Source: Endotrypanum monterogeii (taxonomy: Eukaryota; Euglenozoa; Kinetoplastea; Trypanosomatida; Trypanosomatidae). From it: 64,000 bases of DNA. Under the pieces are notes generated by a model that did not search any database, was not told the DNA's origin, and was given only the letters and a program-made list of their open reading frames with translations. Within the stretch, counting starts at the first letter, position 1; each line of letters starts with the position of its first letter. The DNA is taken from contig CM007319.1 of the NCBI GenBank assembly GCA_000333855.2, forward strand, positions 196,552 through 260,551, in the 5' to 3' direction. Both the position numbers and the translations under genes were made by a program. Below are positions 58,961 to 64,000 of this stretch, piece after piece.

Positions 58961-61672
58961 ATGGCCTACGCCTACGCTGATCCGGCATCTATCGACTGCA
59001 TCCTGCAGCGTGCCCAGGATGAACTTCGGCGAGGGGAGAACCAGCATTGCCGCACTGCCGAGGCCCAGTACACGAATCATGTCAAAGAGCTCCTGGGCAA
59101 TTTGGAGCGCTACCTAGAGACATGCGGTGTGCGGCTCCCGGCTGAAGTGCTAGAGGGCCCAGGGATCACTGCTTCCGCTTCGGCGGTAGGCAGCCAGGAA
59201 AGTGAGCAGACGGTGTTGGGGGAACAACGCGCGATCCCCGATCCTTACCTCGGCGGCAAGTCTGTGCCGGCGTCGGCAACAGTCGTCCGTTCAACACGTG
59301 GCAGCAATGCAAGTGCAATCTCGCAGAAGTCTGTCGGTCATGAGTGGGGAAACCTGGCAACCCCATGCCAAGCTCCTGGTGACACCGGTGCGGAGATCAC
59401 GCATCATGTCGTGAGCCGTGGTCTCATAAAGGTGCCGACGTCGACTTTGCAGCGCGCCCCAAAGCAAAGCGAGCAGGTAGGTGCCATGTTCGACTCTTCT
59501 TCCTCTCCCCTCGGGGCTGCCTATCCCCATCGCTCCGCGCCGAGCAATCGATGCGGACCCCTGACCAACAGCGACAGTGGCGCTAGCATTTTCTATAGCA
59601 CACAGCAAGCAACCAGGGCACACACTGCCTACCCGTCTCCTTTGCCGCTGATGGTTGCCGACGCCGGAGCGGATGGAAGTGGGGACAATGGCAATGTCCC
59701 CATTGTAGCCATTATGGGCTCTGGGCTCAGCGGTGCCAACGGTACAATAAGCAGAGAGTGTAGTGGCAGCCTAGCTATTCGGTCGCCCCTCGCACCATCT
59801 CACGTGTCAAGTCACTACACAGGGACAAGCCAGCGCGGCGACCTCTACACATTAGGTGACAGCGTCAGTCAAAGTAGCAGCATCCGCCCTGCTGCGTTAG
59901 ACGCGACTACTAGTCACGAACGCTGGAGTGAATTTGGGGCCCTTGTGCAGTCCGTCACGGATAGTCGCCGGAACAGCAACATGGTGTCTCTCGAAAGTGC
60001 ACCAGCAGCGAGATGTCCACTTTCCGATGGTGTCATTGGCTGCTTGGCTCCCACTCATCCCAGTCCGATGCGAAACGCGGAAACAGATAAAAGCGGAGCC
60101 CCAGCAATGCAATTGCCTGCCGCTTCCTCTGGGGGTGAAGATCAGCTCCCTCATGGAATCGGCGGTGGTAGTTCCCTGACAACACCGCCGACCTCTTCCC
60201 TGGCCGTCGCTGCAGAGGGTCAAGTCTTGCTGTCACCCTCAAAATTGAGTTGCGCCCAGGTACTCTCCTCTCCTCTGTCGCCGCCTGTGGCTCACGGCAC
60301 CGGCAGCCGTGCGGTGCGTGCCTTGTCCACCGCAGCCGCTGCGGCGGAACCTGGTTGCAACAGGAACATGACGAAGACTGACGCGGTCACGACGCGATCG
60401 ATTTCGCAGGCATTGTTTCACTGCCAGACCGGAGAAACGACTCGCGGTTTGCCACAAGTGGAGTGTATTTCTTCTCCACCGCAACAGACGAGACCCAGTC
60501 GACCAGAGTATAGTATGCACGTAGGGATCCCCATGCACCGCGCAGCGTCGGTGCCTCTCGCCGCCCAACGCCTCTATACCGGTGGCAACATCGTGGCACA
60601 TGCACCAGAGAACCACCAGTACGCACACCACCATACAAGATCGCCGTACACCACACCATCATCAGGAGGTGCTGCAGTGCCGAAGGTGGCGGAATCCACC
60701 GTCCTGGCGAAAAACTCCAAAAAGGAGGAACTCATGAGTCGCTTGCAGAAGGTGCTGGAGCGCTCTGTCCCGGCACCCTCTTCGGTTCAGCAGTCTGCAG
60801 TGTCATCTGCAAGTGCACAACACCGGCGATCGTCTTTGTCCGAGAACGCGGCGCAGAGAGTCGGGGAGAGAGAGACCTCCCACACCGGAGTTACCAATGC
60901 CCCTGCGCCGCCAATGCTGCACCCAACACAGCGAATGCAGTATCGCTCAGCAATGTTGGCTAATGTCGTGAAATCGAGCTACATGCCGCACGGATCCGCA
61001 GACGTGCTGTGTGCCACCAGCCCCTCTGCCCACACGAATGGTGGTGAGGGTGGAAACGCAACCCAAACTGGTGCACAAAATGACTCGTGGTTTTCCGTGC
61101 AGATCCCCACTACCCCCAGCCCATGCTGTCCCTACAACCACTCGGACAGTGACACGAACATGGAAGCGGCCACGTCCCACAGCGTGTCGCAGGGCACTAG
61201 GCGACCCGAGGAGGGGGATACGGAGAGGATCAACAGTGTCCCTCACACGCCGATGGGAGCACCCCATGCTCGAGGTGTGGACAGCAGTACCGGCGTCAAA
61301 TGGGACAGAGATAGCTCCACTACAGTGATGAGCACCCCTGCCCGGCAGTACACTCATGAAACTATGGCACCATCGCCCACCACCAGTCTGCACCGCTATC
61401 CGTCTTCGCCTCAAGCCGGAACCTCGTGGACGCGCCGAGCACGCAACCCCCAGCTGCATGGCACTTCAAGCACAGCCATACCAAGCGCCTCAGCGTCTGG
61501 TGGACACTCCCTTGGGCGTGCAAAGAGTAACATAGACAACAGTAACCGATGGGAAGAAGTGGAGGCACAGAAAACACACCTAATGTACTCGGAAGGGGAA
61601 AACGGAATTCCCATCGATAAACAGCAGCTGATGCAGCGGCTGCGTATGGTACTAGGTCGCGTTAATGAGTGA
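58961..61672 (+). CDS. Disordered protein of unknown function with a repeated helical motif
   Basis: I do not recognise this gene. It encodes 903 residues, mostly low-complexity with many Ser, Thr, Pro and Ala. Two parts look ordered. The N-terminus (about 1-62) is a helical pair (SIDCILQRAQDELRRGE; NHVKELLGNLERYLETCG). A short motif occurs twice: KEELMSRLQKVLERSV (about 588-603) and, at the very end, KQQLMQRLRMVLGRVNE (about 887-903). Both have the pattern LM.RL..VL.R and could be short protein-binding helices. No membrane segment or catalytic motif was seen. ATG at 58961 is the first in frame and lies just after a good CT tract and AG. It could be a cytoskeletal or scaffold protein, but that is unproven. 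Confidence 0.8.
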   Translation: MAYAYADPASIDCILQRAQDELRRGENQHCRTAEAQYTNHVKELLGNLERYLETCGVRLPAEVLEGPGITASASAVGSQESEQTVLGEQRAIPDPYLGGKSVPASATVVRSTRGSNASAISQKSVGHEWGNLATPCQAPGDTGAEITHHVVSRGLIKVPTSTLQRAPKQSEQVGAMFDSSSSPLGAAYPHRSAPSNRCGPLTNSDSGASIFYSTQQATRAHTAYPSPLPLMVADAGADGSGDNGNVPIVAIMGSGLSGANGTISRECSGSLAIRSPLAPSHVSSHYTGTSQRGDLYTLGDSVSQSSSIRPAALDATTSHERWSEFGALVQSVTDSRRNSNMVSLESAPAARCPLSDGVIGCLAPTHPSPMRNAETDKSGAPAMQLPAASSGGEDQLPHGIGGGSSLTTPPTSSLAVAAEGQVLLSPSKLSCAQVLSSPLSPPVAHGTGSRAVRALSTAAAAAEPGCNRNMTKTDAVTTRSISQALFHCQTGETTRGLPQVECISSPPQQTRPSRPEYSMHVGIPMHRAASVPLAAQRLYTGGNIVAHAPENHQYAHHHTRSPYTTPSSGGAAVPKVAESTVLAKNSKKEELMSRLQKVLERSVPAPSSVQQSAVSSASAQHRRSSLSENAAQRVGERETSHTGVTNAPAPPMLHPTQRMQYRSAMLANVVKSSYMPHGSADVLCATSPSAHTNGGEGGNATQTGAQNDSWFSVQIPTTPSPCCPYNHSDSDTNMEAATSHSVSQGTRRPEEGDTERINSVPHTPMGAPHARGVDSSTGVKWDRDSSTTVMSTPARQYTHETMAPSPTTSLHRYPSSPQAGTSWTRRARNPQLHGTSSTAIPSASASGGHSLGRAKSNIDNSNRWEEVEAQKTHLMYSEGENGIPIDKQQLMQRLRMVLGRVNE

Positions 61673-61722
61673 GCAGTGAGTGAAAAAAAAAGGGGGGAAC
61701 CTATTCGCAGCAGGTATTTAAA

Positions 61723-61747
61723 ATATATATATACATATATATATATA
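61723..61747. repeat. TA tract after the last gene
   Basis: About 25 bases with one TAC interruption, 50 bases after the stop codon. Confidence 0.85.
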
Positions 61748-63896
61748 GCCGTTAAGCCTCTACCAAAACCGTCATTTGACACACCCTGTACACGAATACG
61801 CATGCGTATGCAGTAATTGAATGTGTGTGTGTGTGTTTTTCTTCTCCCTCCGTCATGTCGCTGCCGCTGTGGTGTATATTTGAAGTGTGTATACACGAGG
61901 AAGAAAAGTCTCCGTTGAGAAGCAAAATGCGAAGAGGAACTTGGGGAATCGTCTTCACATCAAAGAGAAAGGTGCAAGACCACAGCCCCTTTAGCCCTGT
62001 ATTTATGTGTGTGTGTGTGTGTTTGTTTGTTTTTTTTTTTCTGGGAGAGGTGGCGCCTTAAATGCAGCCGATTCATTATGTGCATCCACGTGCACACATA
62101 CATTTACACATGCACATGTCTTTTTTGTTTAGGTGTCTTCGTCAGTGGTTTCTGCTGCCAGATGTGAGGATACGGAAGGGCAAAGTGGGAACCCCTTTTT
62201 TGTTGTTGACATTCAGTTATTATTCTTCAGTTCTATCCGCGCAAAAAAAAAAGAGAGAATGTTCGCTTGTTTTGATAAAGTGTAGTATGCTCGTGACCTC
62301 AGCATGCGGTCACATTTTCTTTTTCTTCCCCTGTCGGGGGGAGAGGGGGGGGGGCCTCTGTGCTCAATGTTCAAAGGTATTTTTTTTTTTCACTCAAAGT
62401 CAACCTTCATTCGTACTCTTTTCGTTTCTTTTTGTTTGTTTGTTCCAATGCTTCTCGTTCACCAGTATACGCATACTGACTCTTTGTATCCAAAGTGTTA
62501 ATCCCGCCAACTGCTCGTGAATAAGTGACAGTGTACAGACGACGTATCTCTTCCCCCCCCCCCGACAGGGATGCTGCATCCAGCGGTCTGGCATCATGTA
62601 CACACGGTCTGCACAACGAGCAGGAGAAAGGGGAGGTAATAAGTTCAAAACCAATTTGCTCAAGAATTTATGTATGTGTGTACATTTGTGTGTGTGTGTG
62701 TTTGTTTGGATGTGTAATAGTCATCTCTAAAAGAACAAGTCGTGAAAGCAGAGGCTGATGCTGAGGAAGCAACAAAATATGAATCATGTGCCCCCTCACG
62801 TATGACATCGTCTATTCTTGCATTCGTGTAAGCGTGAATCCATGCACCACAGCACGGATGCTACGATGGCAAATGTCGTCGCTGCTAGTGTCGCAGTACT
62901 TCCTCTTTATTATTATTATTTTTTTTTTACTTGGACTCCGTTGCTGTTCTAACCACAACGTGTCTTCTTTGAGCGTGTGTGCAAGTTAATCTTTTGGTTT
63001 CTCGGAAGCACCGACTCCCCCCTTCTAAAAGACAATCTCGTCTTGTGCGAGCTCTGCAGCGGGTTAGATTTTGGGCGGAAACAGGTGCCTTTGTCCCATT
63101 CCCCTTGTGTTCTAATCGGTCCCACAAAAAAAAAAACAAGCTTTTCCTTTCCCTCTCCCCTTCTTTTCCACCGCCGCACCCCGACCTCTTCCATCGCCTG
63201 CGCATGATACCGCACACATGCACAAGTGAACCGAAAACGATTCACACATGGCCTTTGAATGTCCCGCGGAGCACACAGCCTACTGAGCAGTGCGCAGCAG
63301 CTGCAGCGGCAGAAATAGCCCTGCACCCATGACGTAAGAATAGAAAGGGGAAAAAGTAGATTGGCACCTACGGATGCCCGCAGATACTCCTTTGGCGCCA
63401 ATGCATTCCTTGGATAAGGAGCTGGTTTCTTTGTCCGCTGTAGAGGGTGAATTATCGGAGGTGGACAGCCCCGCAATCGCTCTCCACCATTCATCACATA
63501 ACTACTAGTTCACGCTGGTTGGTTGTGATGAGAAGTTTTCTTGATCAACGCATGCCGACACTCTCATCTCATCTCCTCCTTCACTCACTGTCGCTTTATT
63601 CAGTCCCCCACTGCCCTCTCCCGTACAACGTGAGAAGCATTTCAGATGTCAGGTATTTGATCCTTGTGACCCTCTGAGTGAAGAGAGGCACCTCCTCCAG
63701 CGCACTATCGATAATTCACCCTCGCAAGTCTCATTTCTGCATGAACTTCTCCCGTCTGGGCAATCCCCGAGCGCTCACCTTTGGGTCATGCCCCGCAGCG
63801 ACGATATCGGCTGTTGGTCGCGCTCCCTCAGTTTTTGAAGACTGAAAAGAGTGAATGTAACCTGCACGCGTAAACACCCCGGCATCAGGCACTGCG

Positions 63897-63898
<2 letters not shown>

Positions 63899-63929
<31 letters not shown>
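63899..63929. repeat. TA tract near the window end
   Basis: About 31 bases of uninterrupted TA. Confidence 0.9.
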
Positions 63930-63932
<3 letters not shown>

Positions 63933-64000
63933 GTACTGCTAGAGCTGAGGCCGTCGTTTCGTACGACGCGATAGTTATTGCTATTTCTTCCTCTCCTACG

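Larger units (their letters stand above)
61673..64000 (+). other. 3' intergenic region to the window end
   Basis: No gene is supported in these 2.3 kb. Two TA tracts are present (61723-61747 and 63899-63929), plus TG runs and T runs. The start of the following gene is not in the window. Confidence 0.5.

Noticed and set aside
62062..62520. 152-codon open frame in the last intergenic region
   Set aside because: Mostly Phe runs from T homopolymers and no conserved sequence; read as noncoding.
1..64000. tRNA, rRNA, snRNA, CRISPR or phage-type genes
   Set aside because: None seen by eye on either strand; an RNA-gene covariance search was not possible here.

Overview
The window looks like nuclear DNA of a trypanosomatid of the Leishmania group (Leishmaniinae). 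Every convincing gene lies on the + strand. The genes are intron-less and widely spaced (about 0.5 to 3.5 kb apart). They are separated by long CT-rich tracts followed by AG dinucleotides, the layout of trans-splicing and polycistronic transcription. Several proteins are kinetoplastid forms of known families; the 11S proteasome activator is recognisably PA26, which is best known from Trypanosoma brucei. The species cannot be fixed from the sequence alone. No strand switch, tRNA, rRNA or CRISPR array was seen.

Layout, left to right: (1) 729-2120, a membrane-anchored metallophosphoesterase of the acid sphingomyelinase/endopolyphosphatase type; (2) a 3.5 kb gene-poor stretch with a dispersed repeat; (3) 5641-9336, a RING-finger protein; (4) 10282-22683, a giant HEAT-type protein, UTP20, of the small-subunit processome; (5) 24242-28756, a large disordered protein of unknown function; (6) 29370-31439, a TPR protein, probably mitochondrial; (7) 32195-33034, V-ATPase subunit D; (8) 34826-36394, an endonuclease/exonuclease/phosphatase-fold protein with a C-terminal membrane anchor; (9) 38437-39912, a membrane protein with PEX3-like features; (10) 40556-42751, a SET-domain protein with a C-terminal membrane segment; (11) 44762-47284, an FHA-like protein; (12) 47782-48474, the proteasome activator PA26; (13) 49633-51138, AMPK gamma; (14) 52567-54153, a KsgA/TFB1M-type rRNA dimethyladenosine transferase; (15) about 56265-57774, a broken actin-like gene; (16) 58961-61672, a disordered protein with a repeated short helical motif.

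The genes do not form a pathway. They are housekeeping and regulatory functions that share a polycistronic unit: ribosome biogenesis (cytosolic and mitochondrial), proton pumping, proteasome activation, energy sensing, membrane and organelle proteins. Expression differences are expected to come from the untranslated regions. Two of the long 3' regions, after the phosphoesterase and after the EEP gene, carry near-identical 252-base repeat copies that resemble Leishmania SIDER retroposons.

The points most worth following are the decayed actin-like gene, the PEX3-like candidate, the two closely matching repeat copies, the RING finger split by about 105 residues, and the phosphoesterase whose GNHD motif reads GNND. 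Several inter-gene stretches contain long open frames that may be gene remnants, but those calls are weak.
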